The position numbers and the translations under genes are program-made. From the NCBI GenBank assembly GCA_035041965.1, contig JAPYMA010000328.1, positions 310,001-374,000 of the forward strand: DNA of 64,000 nt, written 5' to 3'. This document shows positions 1 to 12,700 of the stretch, piece after piece (within the stretch, counting starts at the first letter, position 1; each line of letters starts with the position of its first letter). The notes under the pieces are model-generated. The model was not told the DNA's origin and searched no databases. It saw only the letters and a program-made list of their open reading frames with translations. This DNA is from Anisakis pegreffii. Lineage: Eukaryota; Nematoda; Chromadorea; Rhabditida; Anisakidae.

Positions 1-3000
1 CATATTTCCATCTCATTGTTTGATGAGGTTGAATCGTCATAGTTGGGTGGCGTTTTCGCGTGTTTTGTTGATGAGCCATAACAGTGATTGCCAGAAAAAG
101 CATTGCTTGTCAAAGCAGCTTCTCAATTATTGACATATGAATAACTTTAATTATGAGCTGTTTTCAAGTGTCTCTCATTGATTCAAGCTGCACAATTCAA
201 GCCATTTTTAATGAATGACTGACTAAAGCATGATCATAATTTATTGTCTAATATCAGTCATCCAAATGATTAATTAGTTTATTTATGGCAGTGACACTCA
301 TCAACGCCAGCGGCAATCGATCAAATCCTACGAACAGCTCGTATTTAGTTTTGTTCTTTTAGCCATCAAAGCAATCTCTCAATATCACATTGTTGTTTCA
401 GTTTTTGGATTGTCCATTATATTGCAGCATATCGTTGCTGCTTTTTTGCGCCATTTTTTGTTTCGAGAGAACAGGTCGAATCATATCACTCAATGATACA
501 TTTTCTTGCGTTTACGAGCCTTTGTTTGAATGCGTTGAAGAGTTCAGTCACAGTTTACGATCCCCTCACTCGCAGACAAGAATAGGGAAAATTTTAGTTT
601 TACTTTCTCCAGATTATAATCCGCCAGCAATGACCACCGAACTATTGTTAACGTGAATGAATGATTACCAAACAAACAAACAATGAAGTTATGTCTCGAA
701 TGATGCAATATTTTGCAGCACCGATTGAACATTTTCTCGTTTTATTATGCGAATTGTAAAGTTTGAAGAGGAATGTGAGCTTTTTGCTATCAGCAGCAGC
801 AGCCTTTCGATCCAGCAATAGCTGGCGAATTATTTTAAAATTACAACGGCTCACTGAAAGGCTTAAACTATTTAGCGCCGAATACTCGCGATACATTCTG
901 TGCGATTGATTTTGTAGGAGTGTGTCAATATTGCTTAAGCGAATGAAATGAAATGAATAAATAAATGAAGGCAAGTGATGATGTTTTTGTGATGATGATG
1001 CAACAGCTTAGGCGCACATTCAGTGGCTAAAACAATATGCTAAGCAGCTGTCAACTAGCCGATCACTTCTATAGCTCTACGATTACTACTTACTTACATG
1101 CTTCGTAATCAACAACTCAATTGCAAACGCTCTCTTAACTAACTGCTCATTAAGCACCTAACCAAGGACTGACTAACTGCAGCGTTGTGGGATTCAAACG
1201 TTGATCCAGTTACCTTTCGAATTATTAGCAGCTCGGCGACTGCTCACTGGACAATCCTTCACCTTCGTATGTTTGACCGAATATCTTGTGGAATGCCACT
1301 CAACCAGATTCGTTTCAGTACGAATCATTCAGTGCGCTTTATGGAAGCAATTCAACTTTATTAAAGAACTACGTTAACATTCATTCAGCCATGTATAATA
1401 GTTGTGTATCAGTTTCGTGAGAAAGTGAAAAAGTAAAAGCAAATTTTGTGCTGAAAAAATTGCTACTTAAATTTTCAAAATCATACTGATGATAGAATTC
1501 GTTGAAATTTTCCGCGGAATTCTCAAAGGAATTCACTTCCCTGTACTAAATGCTGTCGCGACGTAATTTTTTCCAATTTTAATAGCTTCTGCGTATCATG
1601 CGTTCTTGGAAGATTTGTTCTTCATTATCTTCTATTATCATGCAATCAGTTTGAGTGATTACATGAAGTCAGTTCGGTCATAGACGATACGATTGTGATT
1701 GTAATTGTTATGTTATTATGACTGGTAATTATATTCTATGCAGTTTTGGTATCATCGCCATGATTATTTCATTCGCGAGCGTGCTTATTCTTCCTCTTTT
1801 TTCCAGCTCATTGCGCAACCTGTCCTATTGAATTTTCAGCAGTCACGGAAACAACGGTGTTTTTATGCATGAATTATTGCGGTGTTTATCGTCAAATCTA
1901 GTTATCGTTAATGTTTTATTTGTTTCCACGTTTCGAACACGATCCATGATTCGCGCTCTGCACACAGCATGTTTGACCCTATTCACCGCTCAATATTGAT
2001 CTTTCGGCTATTCCAACAGGACTAAAAAACAGACTTATGATGTGCTCATTAATGAATTTTCACGAATTCATTAGGAAAGCGAGCAGATGGAATAGATATC
2101 CGTACGACATTGAAACGGTTTAATATATCAGTGATCTTATCTAATGTTCACAGCGAGCATATCTTTTGATGGATTAATACCTGATATTTCTGACTATCCA
2201 CCAGCGTTCATAACTAGCCACCGTGTTCAGTCAAATACTTTCAACCGTATCAAAATCCCTCTCATTTGGGTTTTCGAAACGCAGTCAAGAACTGAGATGA
2301 AACAGTTATAATGAGTTATGAGAGCGATTTCGTTTGTAACTTGACAAATCGCTGATGCGCTATTGATTCGAGTTTAGAGCTGATTATGAGAGACTCATAA
2401 ATTTAATAATAGTGTGATGTACTCTGTTCATTCTTGACGATGATCTCTGACGCAGTTTCGTTCAAGAATCACTCAGTGGTGGCTGCTGTCACGATGTAAT
2501 CCAGTCATTTTCACTGGTGCATAACGAATCATTCGATTGAATTGAATGTCAGTCTTGTTCAGTAACATAATCAATCCCATTGTGCTGTTGCTGCAAGCTG
2601 ACTGCTGTATTCGAGTGTAAATCATCTTTTTTCCATTCAATTTTCAAATCCTTCTCCACTGCAACCATCTTTGCCTTCTTAACAACACATCTTAATAAAC
2701 ATTTCAATGCTGAAACTCGACGGCGTTCTACTGCATACATCAAATTTTTTGATATCGTATGGGCGGATTAGGTGGCGAACTCTTGTTTTGCGTTTCTCGA
2801 AAACGTTTCTTTTTTTTTCCAAAATCAATGCGAATTTCTAGTTTAAATCGCTCACTAGAATCGAGTTTCGTATAAGTTTTCATACACACTCATGACCATT
2901 ATCGTTGTTATTTTGACGATTTGTTCATTTGCATTTTTTATGTTTGCGTCCGTTGGTATTGCTGACAGACCGTGTATCGTTTAAATTATTCTGCTTTTAT

Positions 3001-4079
3001 TCTGTGGTTTTATTCGATGCAAGATCTTGTTTGTAAATTATTCATTATTATTTTCATTATTATTATTTTATCTGATCGACCATCGTTGTTATTTTACTCG
3101 ATCAATGCAAAGATCTTGCTTGGAAATTATCTTGGTTACCATTATTAATCTTCCTGTTATCATGGATATCTTGCATGATCGTTATTTGTGCTAACGTTAA
3201 TATTGATATTTTCATGACTTTCAATTGCTGTTTGCATTGTCAATGTTTTTAGCATTGAAGTATGTGTTCTTTGTTTTTTTTTCTGAAATCTTCAATTTAG
3301 CTAATAGAACGAAATACACGAGATACTGTTGTTCTCGATACGGCAGATGGAGTACGGCGAATAACAGTGAATCAAATGTGTAATAGTAGAATGCTTGCTG
3401 TAGTTTCCTGTTCTACATTTGAAAGCTATGCAATCCACACTCCACTTTGGTAAAGAAAATAACTGTTTTCAGGAAATTTTCGTCTATTCTAATCGCGATT
3501 TTGTTTTTTTATTGCTCATTCACAGGTTCAACTGCCGTTATTTTTATGCGAATTACGTTTGCGTTACTCGTCGGCGCTATTATTCGTTTCGGTATTATTG
3601 ATGTGCGTGTGTTTTGTTAATGATAAGAGATATGTGAAAAGAGCAATTGATGAAAATTATGCGATTTGCAGAATGCGTACCGTGGAAAGGTGTTGTTGAC
3701 AGTGAACTGCTATGATGTATGACATGCAACATACATCCACATTACCTCATTCCAGGTTAGCCGCTTTTTAATCCATTCCGGTAATTTTTTTGCAGTTTCA
3801 ATAATCTGGAAGAGTTATTTCTAAATCTAATGATTATCGAGTAATGCGCACGGAATGGAAGATTTTTTGTGCAATTGTAAAAAAGTTTTCTGAACGTTTT
3901 TCGGACCATTTATTTGTATTCCTAAGCAAATTCGTATAGTTTTCATCAGTATGAATCTATGATCATCATTGTTGTGTTAAATCATGCAAATCTCATGTTG
4001 ATACGGTTCATATCGCATCAGTATCGTGTAACAGTTATTCATTTCTTTCTAACGCATAATAAAGTGCAGCATCTTCACC

Positions 4080-4082
<3 letters not shown>

Positions 4083-4128
<46 letters not shown>
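4083..4128. repeat. (TTA)n microsatellite
   Basis: About fifteen uninterrupted TTA/ATT triplets, seen directly in the sequence. The poly-leucine ORF across it is an artefact of the repeat. Confidence 0.95.
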
Positions 4129-4130
<2 letters not shown>

Positions 4131-6361
4131 CTGGAGACACTCGTGTCCGCAGAGCAAGGTTTACGATGACATAAAACACGATTAATGCATTACATTCATA
4201 TCGTTCAGCAACAATAATTTCTTCTCCCGTTGAAAATTACATCCGTTGAGTGTTCGAAAGATCCGCCGCATGTTAATCTGATCAAACTTTATTGGGCTGC
4301 AATGAATTTCAATGAAACATTTAAATATGCAGAATCAAGCATTTTATGCGTTTTGCAAATTCATCATATTACCCGCGAGTTTATTTGAATTTCCTCCAAC
4401 CCTTGAATTCTACGAACTGATTGATTTCTCTTTGCGAATAACATCGAGTTCATTTTAAATTCATCTAGTTCATGTACTTCATATAGTTTCAGTCCATGTT
4501 AGTTTCGTTTTCTATTCGATATCAAGTGAAATGCGCTTGACTTGCATTCATTTAACCGTACAAACTCTGATCTTTACTCATTGTTATTTCTTGTTTGAGA
4601 GTCACAATCACGCACATATCTTATTCTTCCAGATATCATTTCACACTGTCAATTCTTGATGACAACCGAATAGGTTCACTGCTGAGTGATTGCGTTCAAA
4701 TTCCACTCGTAAAATTGATTCGACATTTAAAAATCAAGAATTTTTGCGCATATGCTCAATAATAGTGCATATCCTCGTAAACTCGAAATGTACAATCTAT
4801 CATCCTAAGAATATATGTTCCAATAAATGTGATTGATTTGTTCAGATGACATTAATACGTAATGAGTTGTTGTTGTTAGTGCTAATGTCATTTGCGTTGT
4901 CATGTTGGTGTTTCCTCAAAGTATCACCTTACATATCACTTACATATTCATCTGTCCGATCTGTATCGAAGAATAACATTCAACGTTTAACATATTTACA
5001 GCCGCATTTTATATTATGAATGTACATTCACTCTCAGTCGCACTCACCTCTGCACTGCAGATCGATCGCTATCGCGAGCCACCGATCTCTTCATTAATCA
5101 TAATATAACCCTCTTGAGATTAATTAGATTAATGCGTTTGTACACCTGACCGCTACTTATTATTCTGAAATCTCTTTCAATTCATTATATTATGGGCATT
5201 GTTGTCTTTCATTTACTCAAAGGTTTGGTTCATTGTCACTCCAAATTGATGACAGTACACTGATTAGCTGCCACACTCTCGTTACGGCTTAAACTCTCCA
5301 TAGCATATTATCACTCGGCCGGAACGGATTATTTGGGCTGACGGTCGGTCTCGAGAGGAATAGGCGATATGTGATCCGCGAAAGAAGGAAGTCCGTTTCT
5401 ACATCTATATGTAAATGAGAATGTTTCGAAGAGACTGCTGTGGTCTTGTAAGTAAATCAACTACTCTTGTGCGTAGGAAATAAGATATTTTGCTGTAGCG
5501 CTGTTTGTTCATAGCAAAGAAATGATTATTTTTTGCCAAAGCTATTCAACGACGTAATAAGCACCGTGCAGCAGCAGCAACGGCAGATGTGGACGGATTT
5601 TTTGAAGTGTTAATAATATGCCCAATAAAGCAATTGATATAGTTGGGTGAAGAAGTAATCATTAGATGATGAGTATCATTACGAGAGCGTTAATGATCCT
5701 GAGAAATGTACTCGTTACTAGGCCAATATGCGAATGTACTCCTTTGAAGGGTGTATTATTGCGTTCTACCAATAACCGTTCGTCCTTTTTATTCAGCGGA
5801 ACACATCTAATAGCACATTCATTTGGCGCACATCTTTACTGCAAATCTCATTCTACGAAGTGCATTCAGTGCTTTGCTTTAATGCCGACTTTCACAAATC
5901 ATCAGTGTTTTATTCTGCAATTTTTCTGAGGTATCTGCAGAATGCTTGCCAAAACATTGTACTTATCAAATTTCACATGGAAATTTTACAATCTCGAGTG
6001 AACATCGAACCGGAAGAATCTCATTCCGTGAGAAACAAAAAAAGTGAACTTTTGTATGTTTCTCATTATACCATTCAACTGTTCGTTTGCATTTTTCTTG
6101 TTTTTTTTGCAAATTCTCAAAACATTCGTTGATTTGTCACTGAAATCACAGTTTTTATCGAAAATCACGTCGTTCATCTCTGAATCCCGATTCATTCGCC
6201 AGTTTGGTTGTTCATTCGCTCGTGAGGCTTGATGTCTGTTGTTGACGTATCGTTCATGAAGTAATAACGGACTAGCGGTACTGAGAAAGCTGCTCTTCGA
6301 AGTGCCGAGAATCTCGTTATCATCGTAGTTATAAACTTATGAGTTTTAACAATTGTTGAAA

Positions 6362-6510
6362 AGTTTCCTCCTTTATAAGGCGCATGCTGGTAACAGGTAT
6401 ATCAAATAGTAATATAGTTTTATTGACAAAGTATTACGAGCGCAATTAGAGATGGTTCTTTGCAAAGTTCAACGTTTCGGCCAATAAAACTATATTGCTA
6501 TTTGATCTAA
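6362..6510. repeat. Palindromic MITE-like repeat, copy 1
   Basis: The block beginning TTTATAAGGCGCATGCTGGT is related to a block at 44938-45050. Within the copy here, ATCAAATAGTAATATAGTTT (about 6400-6419) reappears inverted near 6486-6507, giving a foldback structure of about 110 bp. No ORF is present. It is probably a small non-autonomous DNA element of unassigned family. Confidence 0.55.
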
Positions 6511-9500
6511 CTTATGAGTTGTAACCCTTCAAGCAGCAATTTCGGTGTAATTACAACATCGAATCAAGCATGGTTAGTCGCATGACGGAAGAAGAAGTAC
6601 TCAGTGAGGACTGAAAAATAAAAATCATCATTGAATTTTTTGATGCGAAAACGTCAAAAACATCGTTCGTGGTTGAGACGTACACATAGGATAAATGTGT
6701 AATATAATATGTGTGTTGTTCGTTGTTTTTAGAAGCGTTCATGTGCATGAGATTCGTCTAGGATTACTAAGTGGATTAAAAAGAAACAAATTTGTTGGAG
6801 ATGAGTGGGAAGAAACGGTGGGCATATGCGATTAGTGGAGATCTGAAGAGGATGGATGGATGGTTGCTTGCGAGAAACTGATGATGACCGTTTGCTATCA
6901 TTCACTTGTTCGAATGATTGCAATATCTTTTAGGGTTCGGATTCGCTAACACAAATCTCTTATCATTTTTATTGAGTCCAATTGCTATGTTATGCCATCG
7001 TTGCTAATTTTATTTAACAAAACTTTCACTTCATTTGCTGAATTTGATTGTTAACAAGTTGTAACATTGCGAGTTGTTAGGATATTTAGCCGTTAGCTTC
7101 GGATAATTTAGTCGAACTTTCTACTCCATTATCACAAATCATCCGCACAATTTGAAAGGAACAAGCTGAATCGATAGGACGTAAACCGCCATTGGACAGC
7201 ATCTTGAGTCTTTTCCAGTTTCAGTTATCTCTTTCAGCATTATTCACTGGCGTATTTTGAAGATTTTTTGCGAACATCTAAAGTGAAAACATTATCATTC
7301 ATCAGTAGTGAAGAAAATATTATTCATATTGTGGGATGAAAATATCACTTATTACATCAGCAGTGAAGAGTCGTCATTTGTGAGTTATCCATCAGCTTCT
7401 CGAACCACCTTTAATCATTTTATTAGCTGATAATTGTTTTGAGCATTATCATAAGCAGCATGCAATGAGGAAGTAGTTCCGGCTGTCTGCGATATTTCTG
7501 TCTCGAACTGCCTTCAAAAGAATGTCATTGTGATGTTTTGCAAACGGATTACCGTTAAAGAGTGCACTGTGGCATCATTGTAATTCGCATTCCACATTCA
7601 CATAATCGTACTCAGATCGTGTCCGTTTGTGAGTGCTGAGGAAAGATCTGATGACGATCGTTGTTTTTTTTTTGAGATTCATTTAGTAACAGTCTATCAT
7701 CTCACGACGACTCCATTCATGCAAAACGTTTCATTTTTTTCTCACCAACAAGTAGTCTCAATATTTTTTCCATTTTAGTTATTTCGTAATTTATTCTTCG
7801 AGTTCAGCCCTTTGAAGTTCGCCGTTTTGCCATTATCATATCTCCATCAGTATCGTTTTCTTTCAATGCCTCATGAATCGTTCTCTTCAAGCCAACAGTT
7901 GACGGTTTGAGGGAAGTTATTATTCGAGGACATTCTCAGTTGGTGGTTGATGGGAGTGAGGAATTTTTCAATTAACTCGACGATAACGCAGTGAGCAACC
8001 GATTAATAGATTGTTGGGGAGAATTTTCGCAAATTCAACAAATATCGAAATATGTACTTCATAGTTAGCGAATGACTAACAGTAAGGAGGCTCTAATTGT
8101 AAGAGTTTTCTGTATTCTTACTGATACTAATGATAGCAACATTTCTATAACGTTTCCACTTGGAATGTGCATCAAAACGGCGAACATTCGTTGAGGTGGA
8201 AACAGAACTTGGTTCCGTTAAATGGACTAAAAATTTTGTCCCATTCACATTTACTGTTTATTCAATCGTATTCAGACAATGTCTTAGGCAAGAAACGATG
8301 TGATTTTCAAGGAACGATTTCTGCTTCAGTGGCATTTCCAATTGTTAATGATGACGATTTGATTTCGATTTCTATCCGAATGAACACCAGAATTTTTTTG
8401 TGTGTGATAGTAAAGAGTATTGACTTTGCAATGTTTAATCAAGTGCGTACCACATATGAAAAATGTTTAATCAAAATGGTTACTGCATAAGAGCACAAAG
8501 AGAAAAAAAGGCATGAAAATTGATCTGTCGCTTGTCAAGCAATAGCATGAATTTCTCTTTTGACTAAAGTATTCAAAAATGTTCACTTGGTCTCACGTTT
8601 GGTCCTACTTTCGAACTTAAAGCCAACCAGTCTATCAACTGATCCCTAAAATCCATTTATTCCTGTCCATATTCCCGTCGTCATGGTGTTTTCGCTCGAT
8701 CAATTTGTGTATGTTTCAATTTTGGGGAATTGTAATTAGTTCTGAATCATTGTAATTTGGTGAATCATCTCTGACAATTCACATCACGTTGTAATTAGTA
8801 CTGCATCACGTAGCAGTTAATTACCTCTTGAGGAGAGTACGTTATCATCTAAATTCTGCGTGGGTATAACTTAACAGTATTTCAATATCCAAGGACTAAA
8901 AATCTCTTCTTTGAACACGCGTAATTATAGTACAGATATCGATATGAAAACTTAGATGAGCTATAAATTTTCGAATAACAATTCTGAATCTTATTCGTTG
9001 TGATGTCTACCTACTGATCGGCGTTAATCACTTTTTGTTACTATAGAATAGATATTTTCTGAAACAACCATTCGATATGGAAGCAAGAGTGAGTTGAATA
9101 GTTAAAATAAGCTATCAGTAGCAGGTAATTATGATGATAGCAATATCGCTTTGATAACAGATTGACTGGATGGTTCAAAGGATTATGTATATTAAAAAAT
9201 ATGCGTTTGCATTATGTTACGGAGAGGAGGGGCGTTTGGGTTCACTATAAGGAAATAAAATGTAAAATTATACCGTGAATTCACAGAAGTATAAAGCAAG
9301 GTTATTCTGGAGATTTGTACTGTGAATTGTACGAAGTTTGTGTGTGTCCGTTTTAAATGTCCATCGTTCAATTGAACAAAACTATAATTAACGGTATTAG
9401 CTCATGCAATATCCTGTCGATGTGTACGCATTTATCTTCGCATTTACATGCACAAGAACAATCGATGAGTATCCGTCAGCTTCTTTGTGATGAATTTCAC

Positions 9501-9717
9501 GGCTTTAGCTCGGTGTATCTCTCGGTTTTGAGTTCTGAGTGCTTTTTGAGATGTTACGATATTCAGTTTATTCAAATGTTCCTGATTCACTTTTTTATGT
9601 TGACAATTTCAGCAGTTTATTTCTGAATACTTATGCATTGAAACAAGTTCAAACTAATTCGAGAGATTGACAAGTGTGCGTACTGATTGCATCAATTGAT
9701 GACTAATTAGGGATGGA

Positions 9718-9724
9718 ATTTCAG
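9718..9724 (+). promoter_or_regulatory. Acceptor site 7 nt before the FARP-like start codon; candidate SL trans-splice site
   Basis: ATTTCAG ends at 9724 and the chosen ATG is at 9732. A strong acceptor this close to a start codon, with no coding exon upstream, is the usual look of a spliced-leader trans-splice site in nematodes. A cis-spliced 5' UTR exon further upstream would look the same. Confidence 0.45.
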
Positions 9725-9731
9725 GCCAGGT

Positions 9732-12700
9732 ATGGCTGGAACCGGAACAGGTGTGATGATTCCGAAAGGTGTTGGTGCACCACCTCCGCCTGGGATGGAT
9801 CCTAGGCGCGGCAAATTAATGTGTATCAAAGTGAGAATGTTAGATGATTCCGTTGGAGTCTTCCATCTTGGTGTAAGTTCATTCGTTAATTGATCCTCTC
9901 GTTCGCAAATCACCACCCGAATTTCATAACGCAGCTCAAACACTTACAATACCATTACTTAGTTACCCATTACTCACTTACTCAACCGATAATTGGTTCG
10001 TGAGATGCCGAGAAATTTTATTATGAGGAACTAACTGCTAGTAGGTTTACCTTGACGTCAAGGATGATGCGATTGTAGTATCGATAACGCAATGATCGTA
10101 CTGATGCAAATGATAACAATGACTTTGAGAATAGCAAAAATGTAGTAGTGCGCTTAATATAGGTGCACGTAGCGATGATGCTAGTGATAATTCTTATTCT
10201 CAATTGTGCACATCAATAGGAGATGATAATGTTGTCGTGTACTCAATAAAATGATAGACGGATGAATATCAAAAGCGATGACATATGATCATATGGTGAA
10301 CAGCTGCTGTGTTCTGATCGAAATGATATATTTTTTAATGTCATGTGAATGAAATGTATTCCGACATTCCAATTTACATGGGAGAATTTATGAGTCCCTA
10401 AATGGTATTTTCGTGCCAAGAACAAAACTGTGAGTGCTAGAATGTTGAAACGACTTAGCGGTTGAATTAAAAATGAGCTTTTTGAAATGGATGTTTCTCG
10501 GGGTTGTATCTCTCGTGAATGAATATTCTCGAAGCGATCCTCCGGTCAAAGGGAGAAAAATTTGATTTTTCGCTAACTTTTACTGTTTACTATCATAAAG
10601 ATTCACCAAAATCTAGACAGAATTAGTCTCTTACCAATTATCAATCGCTTTTTTGGTTTTGCTACCAGTGCCTTTGTAGTGAAATGAAAAATTTATTGTT
10701 TCACGGATAGAATTCCATGTGTTTTTTAAGACCATCCTCATAATTTGTCGCTTTTTTCTAGCTACAAGAAATATTCGCACGATATTGTAAACAGTTACGT
10801 TCGGTGAAAATGATAGTTATTGTTGTGAAGAGAATGAATTCTGATTATTATTATTAGTGGCGATATAAGTGTTTGAGAAGATTGCGGAATAGGGTCAAGT
10901 ACAATTCATAGTGGTGCGTTGGCTGAATTGGAGGGTTGGTTATCTCTAGCCGATTTAATTACGCAGATTGATCTTCGTAACACGTGCACTACTGCGCTGT
11001 TTAGTCGATAGCCTAACCGAACTGAATCATTCTCATGAAATAAACCGAGCATATGAAATTTATTCGATATTAAACTATAGTATCATCCTAACAATAGCAA
11101 TAATCTACTCGCCTGGTGGCTGAACATTTGTTTTAACGGTCATAAATTCGGAGAATTGGTTGAAGAAGTTTATATGATATCGGACAAAATCTCACAATCG
11201 GAATGATTTTATTATGAAGATAAAAATGTATACACCATGAAGCACAAGGAGTTAGAATTTGATTACGATAGCCAAGTTTTTGCTAGTGTAAAATTTGATA
11301 TACCAATAAAACACTCTTATAGTTAGTCATCGATTCAACCGGTTTTAGATCAGATCACATTGCACTCTTGGAAACTCAAATTTTTTTGCTAAATTTCAGC
11401 ATAAAGCACTCGGACAAGCGTTGTTCGATGAGGTTTGTCGACATTTGAATCTGCTTGAGAGCGATTATTTTGGTTTGGAATTCACCGATTGCTACGGGAA
11501 TCACGTAGGTGTTTTCTTCTCGGAATTATTGTTGACATTTCTTCTTATGAATATGCAGCAACGATTTTCACGTACATATGATATATTCAGACATTCTCGA
11601 TAAAGAATCTTTTTCTGTGTAGCGATTGTACAGCGATTGCAGATTCATATCATTGCATTCAAAACAGAGTAATGATTAATGTAGCATACAGCAAGAACAT
11701 TCCAAGATGCTTGATCTGTTGATCGATCGTTTCACTTTTTATTACACTGGATGAGAATGAAACAAAAATGATAATTCAAAGAAAAATATCCGCATTCGAA
11801 AAATATTTCATCTTACAAATAACAGAATTTGTCGAATCAGACTGCTCGAGATTCGTTTATTTTTTGCAATTAGAAAAATGCCACGATTTAGTCAAGAACA
11901 TTGGTATCGAAAAAGTATAACATTGGTAGCGCGAACGTATAAGATGACGCTTAACAAAGTTTCATAAAACCTACAAATGATATGAGTATAAAAGAAGTTA
12001 AGTAAGTGGTACAAATGTCACTGCTGAATAGAAGTGAAGAACAAGAAAGCACAAAGTATTCGACACATTGATGAAAGAGCGTTTTTGAGAAAATGGTAAC
12101 AGTTTTGAGTAAACAGTAAATCAACCAAGTTGATCAAGTAACTAAAGTCGGTCTCCCGTCACTAAACGCATTGATGTTTTGAAATGACTAAAACGATTCA
12201 GCTGAATTTCAGTGCTGGTTGGATAAAGATAAGCCAATTCTGAGACAAATAACAGCAACGCAGAGTGATGCACGATTCTATTTCATCGTTAAATTTTACA
12301 CACCAAATCCGGCAGATCTCGAAGAAGAGTACACCAGGTATGCGGAGCACGTGTCCAACTTGTGATAGATTAAGAAAGTTACGATGCAAATAGAAGCAAT
12401 CATTCGCTCTAAACTTTCAGGTATTTGATGGCTTTACAAATTAAACGTGATCTTGCATCCGGTGAATTGCTCTGCAATGAGAATACGGCCGCCCTACTAG
12501 CCTCATACATTGTTCAGGCGGATTGCGGTGACTTCTCGGCCGAAGATTATCCGGATAGTAGTTACCTTTCCAGTGGGCGTTTCCTTCCGAATCAGAGTCT
12601 CGATTTCCAGAATAGAGTCATGGAAAATCATATGAAACTGATGTAAGCGACCATTTCATCTGATTTCTTCCAAAGTGTTCTCTTTAAATCAACGATGTGG

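Larger units (their letters stand above)
1..9724. other. Non-coding AT-rich upstream region
   Basis: I find no conserved protein block on either strand. Open frames here are short, lack splice-consistent partners and look like chance ORFs. The region holds homopolymer runs, a (TTA)n array and a small palindromic repeat, listed separately. It is probably intergenic DNA and the promoter region of the FARP-like gene that begins at 9732. Unrecognised 5' non-coding exons of that gene could lie here. Confidence 0.5.

Noticed and set aside
3959..4174. 71-codon ORF with a poly-leucine core
   Set aside because: It is produced by the (TTA)n microsatellite.
8167..8490. 107-codon ORF upstream of the FARP-like gene
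   Set aside because: No recognisable motif, low-complexity composition typical of AT-rich chance ORFs, no splice partner.
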